Below, piece after piece: positions 17,587 through 26,616 of a DNA stretch of 64,000 nt; position 1 is the first letter of the stretch, and the number at the start of each line of letters is the position of its first letter. The notes under the pieces are model-generated. The model was not told the origin of the DNA, ran no database searches, and worked only from the letters and a program-made list of their open reading frames with translations. The DNA lies in the NCBI RefSeq assembly GCF_024343735.1, contig NZ_RJUE01000057.1:106841-170840 (forward strand), given 5' to 3'. The translations under genes were made by a program, and so were the position numbers. The stretch is from Lacihabitans sp. CCS-44. Lineage in GTDB: Bacteria > Bacteroidota > Bacteroidia > Cytophagales > Spirosomataceae.

Positions 17587-17952
17587 TCAAGCGTATTTAC
17601 TGAGAATTGACAATAGGTCAGCAGGAATTTCCATTGGTTTTAAAGGAGGAACATTTGCACCTCCTGTATTGCCAATAGGAACTTTTCCCACAAAAGACTT
17701 TACACCACCAAAAATTAGTCTTGTAATTTGCCCCATTACTTCTTTGGTACTTTTTATTTTTATTCCAAACTTGAGCATTTGCCAATGAACATGAGAATGG
17801 TGCAAAGGATAACGTTGCCCAATAATGTGTGCTCTCTCATAATGCCTCCAACACTCTTGAAGTTTTCCTTCATGTAATAATTTTGCTGCTGAGTCCAATT
17901 CTGATTTATAAAATGGATACAAGCTTTGGGGAATATTAAAATAGAATTTCAT
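17587..17952 (-). CDS. DUF3703 protein
   Basis: A 121-residue protein with the DUF3703 hallmark: an amphipathic N-terminal helix (YKSELDSAAKLLHEGK), then ECWRHYERAHIIGQRYPLHHSHVHWQML. This is a tetratricopeptide-like helix pair rich in His, followed by a C-terminal PIGNTGGANVPPLKPM segment. There is no signal peptide. The family accompanies heavy-metal efflux operons but its job is not known. It is 18 bp downstream of the HlyD adaptor. Confidence 0.85.
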   Translation of the reverse strand: MKFYFNIPQSLYPFYKSELDSAAKLLHEGKLQECWRHYERAHIIGQRYPLHHSHVHWQMLKFGIKIKSTKEVMGQITRLIFGGVKSFVGKVPIGNTGGANVPPLKPMEIPADLLSILSKYA

Positions 17953-17970
17953 CGTTTTTCATTTAATAAA

Positions 17971-19209
17971 TCAATGTCCTTGGTCATCTCCGCCTTCCGA
18001 ATTCGACATAGTCGATTGCAAATAATACGCTCCTTTTGCTACTATTTTTGCTCCAGCAGGTATTTCTTGCAAAGGCGTTACTTGCACAAAACCCAATTGA
18101 GTTGTTCCCGTTTTTACCTCAATTCGCTTGAAATGTATGCCATCATCATGTCCTGCTTCTTTATCAGTAGCCTTTTTGGAAACTTCTTCTTTTTCGGCTT
18201 CTTGGATGAAAATGTAATCTTTTCCACCCGATTGTGCAATGGCATCAATTGGTAAAGTTTGCACCTCGTTTTTACCAATATCAATTAATGCATTTACATA
18301 CATTCCTGAAATCAAACCTATATTGGAATTATTGATGTCGGCATGTACAGCCACCGATTTTGATTCATTTTGAAAGGCTTTTCCAATGCTAAAAATCCTA
18401 CCCAAAACCTCTTTGTTATCTTGATTAGTCAACACAAAACGAACATTTTGCCCCACTTTTATTTTGAAAAGGTCTTTCTCGTATATCAATAAATCCACAT
18501 GCATTTTGCTATTATCTACAATCGAAAAAAGCACATTTTCGGGTTGAATATTACTCCCAATTTTGACTTTAACCGAAGTAATGTAGCCAGAAATTGGGGC
18601 AAAAACAGCCAAACTATTCGAAGACTCACTACCACCAAGAGCAATATTCTGTTCCAAAATCTTTATTTGATTTGAAGTATTTAGCATTTTTGATTTTATC
18701 AATTCCAAATCAGAACTAACTTTCTGAAAAGCCTTTTTTGATGTTACGTTTTCATCGCTCAGTTCTTTTTGGCGTGCAAAATCCAAATCTAAATATTCTT
18801 TATTGACTTTGGCTTGTTGTAATTCTTCTGTCAGCTTGGCTTTTTCTAGGCGTAAATTATTAAATGCTAAACTTTGAAATGTAGCCAAGGCTTGCCCTTT
18901 TTTCACATACTGTCCTTCGATTACGCCAATAGTTTTCACAATACCACCCATAAAAACGGAAACATCTGCCTGATTCTGTGGGGGTAGTTTGGTATAGCCA
19001 TTAGCAGTGATAACTTCACTTAGGTTCTTCTTTTCAAAATTACCAAAAACGATTTGTGCCGTTTTTACTTGAATCGGGGTAAGCTCTAAAACACTCTCTT
19101 CTTCGTGGTGTTCTTCGGCGGCTGGTTGTTCGGTACTAACGGTTTTGTTGCAAGCCATTATCAAAGTAAATCCGACAACTAGGCTTAAATATTTATGTGA
19201 TTGTTTCAT
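17971..19209 (-). CDS. RND efflux periplasmic adaptor (HlyD/CzcB/CusB family)
   Basis: A 412-residue lipoprotein (lipobox LIMAC). After a His/Glu-rich stretch (EEHHEEES) comes the lipoyl-like half VSVFMGGIVKTIGVIEGQYV, a long coiled-coil hairpin (about 120-185), the return lipoyl half (APISGYITSVKVKIGSNI) and the beta-barrel and membrane-proximal domains. A His-rich insert (KEAGHDDGIHFKRIEV) lies near the C-terminus. It bridges the inner-membrane RND pump and the outer-membrane channel for Zn, Co, Cd or Cu export. It is 11 bp after the pump gene. Confidence 0.93.
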   Translation of the reverse strand: MKQSHKYLSLVVGFTLIMACNKTVSTEQPAAEEHHEEESVLELTPIQVKTAQIVFGNFEKKNLSEVITANGYTKLPPQNQADVSVFMGGIVKTIGVIEGQYVKKGQALATFQSLAFNNLRLEKAKLTEELQQAKVNKEYLDLDFARQKELSDENVTSKKAFQKVSSDLELIKSKMLNTSNQIKILEQNIALGGSESSNSLAVFAPISGYITSVKVKIGSNIQPENVLFSIVDNSKMHVDLLIYEKDLFKIKVGQNVRFVLTNQDNKEVLGRIFSIGKAFQNESKSVAVHADINNSNIGLISGMYVNALIDIGKNEVQTLPIDAIAQSGGKDYIFIQEAEKEEVSKKATDKEAGHDDGIHFKRIEVKTGTTQLGFVQVTPLQEIPAGAKIVAKGAYYLQSTMSNSEGGDDQGH

Positions 19210-19220
19210 TATCTTGATTG

Positions 19221-22200
19221 TTAGTTATTTAACAAATATTTAATGTTAATATTATTTTGATTGAACCCTTTGATCACTTGCAAATAATTTTGTTGAATAC
19301 TCAAAACTGTTTCCAAACTCTGCAAATACTCCACATACCCGATTTCACCACTTTGAAAAGCTTTAGTAGCATTTTTTGTGATGATTTCTGCATTAGGCAG
19401 AGCCATTTGGGTATAAAATTCTAGCAAAGATTGATTCGCTTTTTGTTCTTGAATTTGCTGTAATAATTGGCTATTCAATTGATTTTTCAGGAAATCTGCA
19501 TTACGCTGTTCAACCATAATTTGGGTTTCAGCCGCTTGGATCTTGGCTTTGTTAGCGGCTCTTCCTAAAATGGGAATACTCACGCCCAAATTAACACCTT
19601 GAAAACGAGGAACGCCATTGAAGAAAACCGTTTTATCATTAACCAACTGATTGCCGGTGAGCGATTGCAAGAAATAACCTGCCGAAAAATCAGGCTTTAC
19701 AAAGGCCTTTTCTATGTTTCGATTGGCGGCAGCAATGGCTATTTGCTGCATTGCTATTTGTAGCAAAGGATTTTGATTGATAAATCCTGAATCAGCAAGC
19801 ATCGAAGTTTGTGCTTGAAATTCATTAGAATCCAATTCAAAATCTTCTTGCCGGTTTATCAAGAATTTAATTTTGATTTTTTCGTTTTGAATAAAGGCTT
19901 CATTTTGTTTTCTAACCTGCAAAAACTCTTGCTGTTTGGTTTCGGCAGTGGTTTTTTCTAATAAATTACTTTCGCCTGTACGTAGCTTTACAGTTGCCGC
20001 TTTTACAAAATTCTGCAAATATTCATCTTGCTTTATTAAAATCTGATTGACAGCCGAAAGGTATAATATTGCATTCCATGACTGCCTAATTTGAAAAGAT
20101 AGGTCATGTTTGGTTATCAACAATTTTAGCTCGCTACTTTTGATGTTTTCACTGATAAGCTGTTTTTTTGCTTGAAACTGAAAGGGGCTAAATCCTTGCG
20201 AAATACTAAAATTTTGGTCAAAACTTCGGGTATTGTACTGCCCCAGCATAGCATTGAGATTGGTTTTTGCTAATTCTTTTGCAGTAGGCAATAGTTGATT
20301 TTGTACGGTTACGGCCAATTCTTTGGCCTGTATCGAAGGGTTGTTTTTCGTGCCTAAATCTATGGCTTGTTGCAAAGTCAGTTTGTTTTGAGCCGTTGCC
20401 AAATTGCTAAATAATAAGCCAAATACAATGATAGAAGCAGTTTTGATAGTTTTTTTAGGAATTTTTACCCCTTTTTCTAAAAGGAAATAAAGTATGGGTA
20501 AAACTATCAAAGTCAGCAGTGTTGCCGTAATTAAACCGCCAATCACAACAGTAGCCAACGGCTTTTGGACTTCTGCTCCAGCACCACTACTCAAAGCCAT
20601 AGGCAAAAAGCCCAGCGAAGCTACGGCGGCTGTCATTACCACAGGTCGTAATCGTACTTTTGTGCCTTCCTTAATTCTTTCCAAAACATTGTCCCAACCT
20701 TCGGCTTTGAGTTGATTGAAATAGCCAATCAATACAATTCCGTTCAAAACTGCCACGCCAAACAAAGCAATAAAGCCAATGCCTGCCGAAATACTGAACG
20801 GCATACCACGCAACCAAAGGGCAAAAACACCACCAATAGCAGAAAGTGGAATAGCCGTAAAAATCAATATGGATTGCTTGATGGAATTAAAGGTGAAATA
20901 GAGCAATACAAAAATCAAAAGCAAAGCTACGGGTACAGCTATGGCAAGGCGTTTGTTGGCTTCAACCAAGTTTTCAAACTGACCACCATAGGTTACATAA
21001 TAGCCTTCGGGGAGTTTGAGTTTTGCATCTAATTTTGCTTGTATGTCATTGACTACGCTTTTCACATCACGTCCACGTACATTTAGGCCAATTACAATTC
21101 TACGTCTGCCATCTTCACGGCTTATTTGTGCAGGTCCTTGTTCAAAATTCACGTCGGCTACTTGCTCCAAAGGAATTTGGTTACCATTGGGTAGACTTAC
21201 AAATATATTTTTCACATTAGAAATATCCTGACGAAAATCTTTGTCCAGCCTCACCACCAAATCATAACGTTTTTCGCCTTCATAAACTGTGCCTGTGGCT
21301 TCCCCTGCAAAACCTGTACGGATAACTTTGTTCAAATCGCCCACATTTAAGCCATACAAAGCCAATTTGTCGGGGTTATATCGAACCGTAATTTGTGGCA
21401 TACCTGTCACTTGTTCGGCTTTTATATCGGCTACGCCTTCAATATCACCAATTAAACCAACTGCATTATTTGCTGTAGCTGCTAATTTTTCTAAATCTTC
21501 CCCAAAAATCTTAATCGCAATATCGCTTCTTACGCCCGTCATTAATTCATTGAAACGCATCTGAATCGGCTGAGAAACCTCAAAACCTACGCCTGGTATT
21601 TTCTCCATTTCTTCTTTCATCAAATCTGCCAATTCGTAGAAATCTTTGGTGGTTTTCCACTCTTTTTTGTCTTTCAGAATGATAATCAAATCACCTGTTT
21701 CAATGGGCATTGGGTCGGTTGGAATCTCAGCAGAACCAATTTTAGAAACCACTTCAACAACTTCAGGAAACTTAGCTTTAAGGAGTTTTTCCAATTTTGT
21801 TGCTGTTTCAATACTCATATTCAATGAGCTACCCCCTGCATTTCTAAAATTGATGGCATAGTCTCCTTCTTCCAAAGTTGGAATAAATTCGCCACCCATT
21901 CTACTAAAAACAAACAAGGCAATTAAAAATAAGGCAACCGAAGCACTTAATATGATGGTTTTTAATTGCAGAGCTTTGTCCAAAATAGGCTGGTAAAAGC
22001 GATAAATAAAATCAATTATTTTATCTGAAATATTCTTTTTATGGCTAATATTTTTACTTAAAAACAAAGCCGAAGCCATCGGAACGTAGGTGAGCGACAA
22101 AATAAATGCTCCCAAAATAGCAAACGAAACGGTTTGAGCCATTGGTTTAAACATCTTGCCTTCTGTGCCAACCAATGCCAAAATGGGTAGATAAACAATC

Positions 22201-23564
22201 AAAATAATAATCTCGCCAAATGCGGCACTTGACCGTATTTTTGTAGATGCCTGTAAAACTTCTTCATCCATTTGTTGAGCGGTGAGCCTTCCTTCTTTGT
22301 TTAGATGCAAACGGTGAATGACGGCTTCTACTATAATAACCGCACCATCTACAATCAAACCAAAATCTATTGCTCCTAAACTCATCAAATTACCGCTTAC
22401 ACCAAATAAATTCATCATTATAACGGCAAAAAGCAATGCCAATGGAATAACAGAAGCCACCACCAAACCTGCTCGCCAATTGCCAAGTAATAATACCAAA
22501 ACAAAAATGACAATTAAAGCACCTTCTAAAAGGTTTGTTTCTACTGTTCCGATGGCATTATTTACCAATTTTGTACGGTCTATAAATGGTTCAAGAGTTA
22601 CACCTTCAGGCAATGATTTTCTAATTTGTTCGACTTTCGCCTTTGTTCTATTCACTACTGCCGATGAATTTTCGCCTTTGAGCATCAGTACCATTCCGCC
22701 TACTACTTCTCCTTTGCCGTCTTTGGTTACTGCTCCATACCGCAATGCCGATCCTTCCTGTACTTTTGCCACATCACGAATGAGAATAGGCACTCCGTTA
22801 CTGGTTTTTACAACTATTTTTTCAATATCAGCAATACTTTTTACCATACCCAAAGCCCTGATAAAATAAACATAAGGCTGTTTGTCGATGTATGCACCTC
22901 CTGTATTTTCATTGTTTTTTTCAAGTGCCTCAAAAATATCAGTGATGGTGGTATTCATACTTTTCAATCGGTCGGGCTGCACAGCTATTTCGTACTGTTT
23001 GAGATTTCCGCCCAAAGTGGTAACTTCAGCAACACCAGGTGTGCCGAGCAATTGTGGTCTTACTATCCAATCTTGAATACTTCGGAGTTTGGAAGCATCG
23101 TATTGGCTTTCAAAGCCTTTTTTTGCAAAAATTACATATTGGTAAATTTCGCCCAATCCTGTGCTTATGGGGGCTAATTCTGGAATCCCTGCACCTTTAG
23201 GAATCAGTCTTTCAGCATCTTTTAGTTTTTCGCTCATTTGCTGCCTTGCCCAGTAAATGTCCACATCTTCCTCAAAAACGAGGGTAATAACACTTAGCCC
23301 AAAGCGAGAAAACGAACGCATTTCTACGATTTTGGGAATCGTTTTCATGGTTTGTTCAATAGGATAAGTAATAAACTGCTCCACCTCTTGGGTGGCCAAA
23401 GTGGGGGCAGTAGTAATGACTTGTACCTGATTATTGGTAATATCGGGCAGGGCATCAATGGGCAGTCGGCTTACATTATAAATACCAACCAATACCAAAG
23501 CGGCTGTACACAAGCCAACGATAAATTTGTTTTTTATCGAGAAATGAATGATTTTATCTAACAT
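19221..23564 (-). CDS. CusA/CzcA RND metal pump fused to a TolC-type outer-membrane factor
   Basis: A 1447-residue protein. Residues 1 to about 1035 are a heavy-metal-efflux RND pump: TM1 near 14-33, TAPTLATQEVEQFITYPIE, the GAIDFGLIVDGAVIIVEA helix with Asp/Glu relay residues, and NGIVLIGYFNQL. At about 1037-1058 lies a second signal-peptide-like helix (IVFGLLFSNLATAQ). Residues 1059-1447 are a TolC/CzcC-type factor (LTLQQAIDLGTKNNPSIQAKELA, GVSIPILGRAANKAKIQAAE, coiled coils). The normal separate length of the pump is about 1040 residues. The fusion is known in Bacteroidota. The metal is not settled by sequence. Confidence 0.95.
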   Translation of the reverse strand: MLDKIIHFSIKNKFIVGLCTAALVLVGIYNVSRLPIDALPDITNNQVQVITTAPTLATQEVEQFITYPIEQTMKTIPKIVEMRSFSRFGLSVITLVFEEDVDIYWARQQMSEKLKDAERLIPKGAGIPELAPISTGLGEIYQYVIFAKKGFESQYDASKLRSIQDWIVRPQLLGTPGVAEVTTLGGNLKQYEIAVQPDRLKSMNTTITDIFEALEKNNENTGGAYIDKQPYVYFIRALGMVKSIADIEKIVVKTSNGVPILIRDVAKVQEGSALRYGAVTKDGKGEVVGGMVLMLKGENSSAVVNRTKAKVEQIRKSLPEGVTLEPFIDRTKLVNNAIGTVETNLLEGALIVIFVLVLLLGNWRAGLVVASVIPLALLFAVIMMNLFGVSGNLMSLGAIDFGLIVDGAVIIVEAVIHRLHLNKEGRLTAQQMDEEVLQASTKIRSSAAFGEIIILIVYLPILALVGTEGKMFKPMAQTVSFAILGAFILSLTYVPMASALFLSKNISHKKNISDKIIDFIYRFYQPILDKALQLKTIILSASVALFLIALFVFSRMGGEFIPTLEEGDYAINFRNAGGSSLNMSIETATKLEKLLKAKFPEVVEVVSKIGSAEIPTDPMPIETGDLIIILKDKKEWKTTKDFYELADLMKEEMEKIPGVGFEVSQPIQMRFNELMTGVRSDIAIKIFGEDLEKLAATANNAVGLIGDIEGVADIKAEQVTGMPQITVRYNPDKLALYGLNVGDLNKVIRTGFAGEATGTVYEGEKRYDLVVRLDKDFRQDISNVKNIFVSLPNGNQIPLEQVADVNFEQGPAQISREDGRRRIVIGLNVRGRDVKSVVNDIQAKLDAKLKLPEGYYVTYGGQFENLVEANKRLAIAVPVALLLIFVLLYFTFNSIKQSILIFTAIPLSAIGGVFALWLRGMPFSISAGIGFIALFGVAVLNGIVLIGYFNQLKAEGWDNVLERIKEGTKVRLRPVVMTAAVASLGFLPMALSSGAGAEVQKPLATVVIGGLITATLLTLIVLPILYFLLEKGVKIPKKTIKTASIIVFGLLFSNLATAQNKLTLQQAIDLGTKNNPSIQAKELAVTVQNQLLPTAKELAKTNLNAMLGQYNTRSFDQNFSISQGFSPFQFQAKKQLISENIKSSELKLLITKHDLSFQIRQSWNAILYLSAVNQILIKQDEYLQNFVKAATVKLRTGESNLLEKTTAETKQQEFLQVRKQNEAFIQNEKIKIKFLINRQEDFELDSNEFQAQTSMLADSGFINQNPLLQIAMQQIAIAAANRNIEKAFVKPDFSAGYFLQSLTGNQLVNDKTVFFNGVPRFQGVNLGVSIPILGRAANKAKIQAAETQIMVEQRNADFLKNQLNSQLLQQIQEQKANQSLLEFYTQMALPNAEIITKNATKAFQSGEIGYVEYLQSLETVLSIQQNYLQVIKGFNQNNINIKYLLNN

Positions 23565-23662
23565 ATTTTGAATCTAATTTTGAAAAAATTCACAGATAGC
23601 CATAAGCAAAGAACCAAGCTGAGTAAAATTTCAGCAAGTAGCAAAGACAATAATTTTAAGAA

Positions 23663-23992
23663 TTAGATTTTGGGCGGTTGCCAAATATTTCCGTAGAAAT
23701 CTGAAATGAAAGAAGTATTGTAGGCCAAATTATCGCCTTTTTCAGTTACCAACTGATGGGATGTTTCTGAAATCAAAGTTGGAAACAAGAAACTGGAAAC
23801 CATCGTTGTGCCACAACAGGCACAAATACAAAAAGGCGAACACGTTTCGGTATCGTCTTGATGTTCGGTATGATTGGTTTCTGCAATTGCTATTTTTTCA
23901 TTTTTTTCTACTCTACATTCATCCATATCTCCGCAAGGCAGACACGAAATAACCGTTAAGTACAAAGAAAATAAAAATGAAAAATATCGCAT
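23663..23992 (-). CDS. DUF6660-like small secreted Cys protein
   Basis: The start is taken at ATG 23992 (MRYFSFLFSLY), giving 109 residues. A signal peptide is followed by LPCGDMDEC, a His/Glu stretch (NHTEHQDDTETC), the Cys cluster CSPFCICACCG and the tail FYGNIWQPPKI. This composition fits a small exported protein of Bacteroidota metal clusters (DUF6660-like, from memory) and resembles 9953-10324. It is the first gene before the CusA-TolC pump (about 100 bp gap), so it may be part of that operon. Function not known. Confidence 0.72.
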   Translation of the reverse strand: MRYFSFLFSLYLTVISCLPCGDMDECRVEKNEKIAIAETNHTEHQDDTETCSPFCICACCGTTMVSSFLFPTLISETSHQLVTEKGDNLAYNTSFISDFYGNIWQPPKI

Positions 23993-24046
23993 ACCACAAA
24001 AGTATTTAAAATATTCGTGCAACAGGGAGTCAGAAAGGAAATAATT
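23981..24046 (-). repeat. 66-bp direct repeat, copy A, carrying a promoter and gene start
   Basis: Matches 26409-26474 at 64 of 66 positions. On the minus strand it holds the -7 box TACTTTTG (23997-24004), which matches TAnnTTTG, and then the ATG and first codons (MRYF) of the DUF6660-like gene. The box ends 4 bp before the ATG, so the mRNA would be nearly leaderless unless transcription starts elsewhere. A TTG sits 15 bp upstream of the box, shorter than the usual spacing. Confidence 0.85.
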
Positions 24047-24147
24047 TTATTATGATGTCTGTTAAAGCATTTATCACAAATTATTGAAGTTTTTTACCAA
24101 TAGCTGGAGCTTAGATTCACAAACGTTTGAAAAAAACAAATCACACC

Positions 24148-26325
24148 TTAAAAATGAGTAGAAATAGTCAGATTTAAGCTACGTCCATCAGATGCCCAAA
24201 TGCCTGGGCCTGGATAGAATTGTGGACGTTTGGTGAAATACTGTTTGTTAGTTGAATTATTTAGGTTGAGTTTGAGCATAATTTTGCTTGAAACTCTACA
24301 GGTAGCATTAAAATCTAAAATACCATAAGCTGGAACAAGTCCTACGCTACCATTTGCCGAAGGTTGTAAAGTATTGAGTGCATCTGCATAACTTTTGGCT
24401 GTATAGCTAAAAAGACTTGTAAAACTTAATCTCCTATATCTAAATGTAACACCATTTCGACTAATAAATTGGGGTGTACTTTCTACGAAATTACCTTCAA
24501 TATTGATATTTTTTTCTCCTGAACGAATTTCTGCTTTTAAATATTTAGCTTCCATCAATGATGTTGAAGTGAATATTGAAAAATTAGTTTTTTCATTGAT
24601 TCGTGCATAATATTCCAAAAACATTTCGAGTCCACGAGTGAAAGAGTTACCTATATTGGTTCTTAAAATTTGGAATACTCCATTTGCATCGGTTTGAGCC
24701 AGTGTACCAAGTCTATTTTTATAAAGCAACTGGAAATAAGTCAATTCAACTCTTATTTTCTCAAAATTCCCTTTGTAACCTGCTTCAAAGTTATAACCAC
24801 TGGCATCTTTCAAATTATCCGCCGACTTTTCATAAATTGACGCTGGAATAATGTCTTTGAAAATTACTGGACGATAAGCCTGTGAAAACCCAACATATAT
24901 GTTTTGATTTTTTGACAATTGATAATCTGTATTTATACCAAACAATGGAAAACGATGCGGAATAACATTTTGTAATTTTGTAGGGTCATAGTAACTAATC
25001 ACGCCTGACATTTTTGATTGGCCTGATTCGATTCTAAAACCTGGTGCAATTGCTAATTTTGAACTCAAATTTACACGATTTTCAATAAAAATTGCAATAT
25101 TTTGAGTTTTAAAGTGTAAATCTCGCCCCCAATTTCCTGTAATACTCAAATCGAAATCACTACCAGTTGTTCCTTTTCCTTGCTGACGGCGGTGTAAATC
25201 GTTATTCATTAACTGCACACCACCTGCCAATATCGAAGCAAGTCTTCCAATACGATATTCATGCAAAACACGTAATTCAGAAGTGTAACTGTGATAATTA
25301 TCAATATCTACCTGACGGTTGGCATATTGAAGCGTCTGAGAGTCAATTTTATCAGTAACATCTGCTGTTTTATCAAACATTACACTATTCCTACTTCCAA
25401 AAATTGCCGACGTAACCCATGAAAGTTTCGTGCGATTATTTAAAGTCCAATTTAAAGATACAGAAGGGACATAAATATCTGGACTATAATAATTTCTCGA
25501 ACGAATAGATGCTCTTGGGTCGATATTAAACATAGCATCTGTTTGTTGTCCTGCCAGTTGAATAACATATTTTGAGCGAGAAAAATCAGCTTTTAAAGAT
25601 AGCCTTGATGTCGGGCGATAAGTAATTTGGGCTGATTGTGCTTCATAATCACTTCGGCTATTGTTACGATAGCCATCAGACACTCGCTTGCTATAATAAG
25701 CATAGTAATTTACCTTGCCAATTTGTCCACCAACAGCATTGTATGTACTCAAAAGACCGAACGAGCCAATACTATTGGTGCTTTCAAAATCAAATACTTT
25801 TGTTGAATCAACTTGCTTTCCTATATAATTGAGCATTCCACCAAATTGGGCTCCATATTGCAAAGAACCTGTTCCACGAACCAATTCGATACTTTGAATT
25901 GCCTCCATTGGCATCGAATAATGGCTTGCAGGATAGCCATACATATCAGTATTTGTAATAACGCCATCCTTTCTGACATTAAACTCCCAACCACGATGCG
26001 GGTCAAGCCCACGAGTAGATATATTTATTTGGTTTCCCGAACCGTCCATATCATATACAAAAACACCAGGGATTTTAGCAAAAATTTGACGTGCTGTTTT
26101 TTCGGCAACATTTGCATCTAAGCCTAAAACATGGATAACTTCGGTCTTCTTACCTGCGTACAAAAATGTACCTTTGAAAATAGGTAGGCTTTGGATATTA
26201 AACTTGTTTAATTGCTCAACTATTTGTATTTCGTTAAGATTCAACACCTTAACTGAATCCACTTTTTCCTGTGCGGAAACAGCAGCAGTGAAAAACACAA
26301 GGGGTAATATATATGTAGTTTTCAT
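24148..26325 (-). CDS. TonB-dependent outer-membrane receptor (FecA-like)
   Basis: A 725-residue receptor with a signal peptide (ending VSAQE). Residues about 55-170 form the plug, with VAEKTARQIFAKIPGVFVYD, NISTRGLDPHRGWEFNVRKDG and SIELVRGTGSLQYGAQFGG. The rest is a 22-strand-type barrel ending in a terminal aromatic (LTISTHF). It belongs to the FecA-like siderophore/metal receptor group and has no N-terminal carboxypeptidase-like domain, only a short lead. It imports a metal chelate across the outer membrane. Its neighbours are efflux genes, so it may be metal-regulated. Substrate unknown. Confidence 0.92.
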   Translation of the reverse strand: MKTTYILPLVFFTAAVSAQEKVDSVKVLNLNEIQIVEQLNKFNIQSLPIFKGTFLYAGKKTEVIHVLGLDANVAEKTARQIFAKIPGVFVYDMDGSGNQINISTRGLDPHRGWEFNVRKDGVITNTDMYGYPASHYSMPMEAIQSIELVRGTGSLQYGAQFGGMLNYIGKQVDSTKVFDFESTNSIGSFGLLSTYNAVGGQIGKVNYYAYYSKRVSDGYRNNSRSDYEAQSAQITYRPTSRLSLKADFSRSKYVIQLAGQQTDAMFNIDPRASIRSRNYYSPDIYVPSVSLNWTLNNRTKLSWVTSAIFGSRNSVMFDKTADVTDKIDSQTLQYANRQVDIDNYHSYTSELRVLHEYRIGRLASILAGGVQLMNNDLHRRQQGKGTTGSDFDLSITGNWGRDLHFKTQNIAIFIENRVNLSSKLAIAPGFRIESGQSKMSGVISYYDPTKLQNVIPHRFPLFGINTDYQLSKNQNIYVGFSQAYRPVIFKDIIPASIYEKSADNLKDASGYNFEAGYKGNFEKIRVELTYFQLLYKNRLGTLAQTDANGVFQILRTNIGNSFTRGLEMFLEYYARINEKTNFSIFTSTSLMEAKYLKAEIRSGEKNINIEGNFVESTPQFISRNGVTFRYRRLSFTSLFSYTAKSYADALNTLQPSANGSVGLVPAYGILDFNATCRVSSKIMLKLNLNNSTNKQYFTKRPQFYPGPGIWASDGRSLNLTISTHF

Positions 26326-26351
26326 TTTTTTTTAAATTTCAATATTTCATT

Positions 26352-26420
26352 TTATTGGTAATGTACCATTACGCCTAAGTTTTCAGAAGGTACGGGAGTC
26401 GAATTGTGAAAATATCGCAT
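26352..26420 (-). CDS. 22-codon leader reading frame before the TonB receptor
   Basis: It starts at the duplicated ATG in repeat copy B and reads MRYFHNSTPVPSENLGVMVH then YQ and stop. The first four codons equal those of the DUF6660-like gene, after which sequence diverges. It ends 26 bp before the receptor ATG. It may be a translated leader, or only a side effect of the promoter duplication. Confidence 0.3.
   Translation of the reverse strand: MRYFHNSTPVPSENLGVMVHYQ
26358..26372. promoter_or_regulatory. Perfect inverted repeat, possible operator
   Basis: GTAATG-TAC-CATTAC, a 6-bp perfect inverted repeat with a 3-bp centre, lies between the presumed promoter (26425-26432) and the TonB receptor start. 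The size suits a dimeric repressor site, and the setting suits a metal regulator, but no regulator is assigned. Confidence 0.4.
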
Positions 26421-26474
26421 ACTACAAAAGTATTTAAAATATTAGTGCAACAGGGAGTCAGAAAGGAAATAATT
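26409..26474 (-). repeat. 66-bp direct repeat, copy B, with promoter for the TonB receptor
   Basis: Second copy of 23981-24046. The minus-strand -7 box TACTTTTG is at 26425-26432, about 100 bp upstream of the receptor ATG at 26325. The two differences from copy A lie outside the -7 box, so both genes likely respond to the same signal. Confidence 0.85.
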
Positions 26475-26548
26475 GAAAGTTAAAAACTTCTATGCAAACC
26501 ATTTGAAGTCAGAATTTGTTCTCTATCTTCAACCAAAAGAAATAAACT

Positions 26549-26556
26549 TACATTTG
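26549..26556 (+). promoter_or_regulatory. Possible -7 box for the beta-propeller gene
   Basis: TACATTTG matches TAnnTTTG on the plus strand, 60 bp upstream of ATG 26617. No convincing -33 element at the usual distance. Confidence 0.35.
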
Positions 26557-26616
26557 AGACGTATTAATGTTCCTAAGTGTTCGTTAAGGTGCTCAAACTC
26601 ATTTAAATATTTCCCC

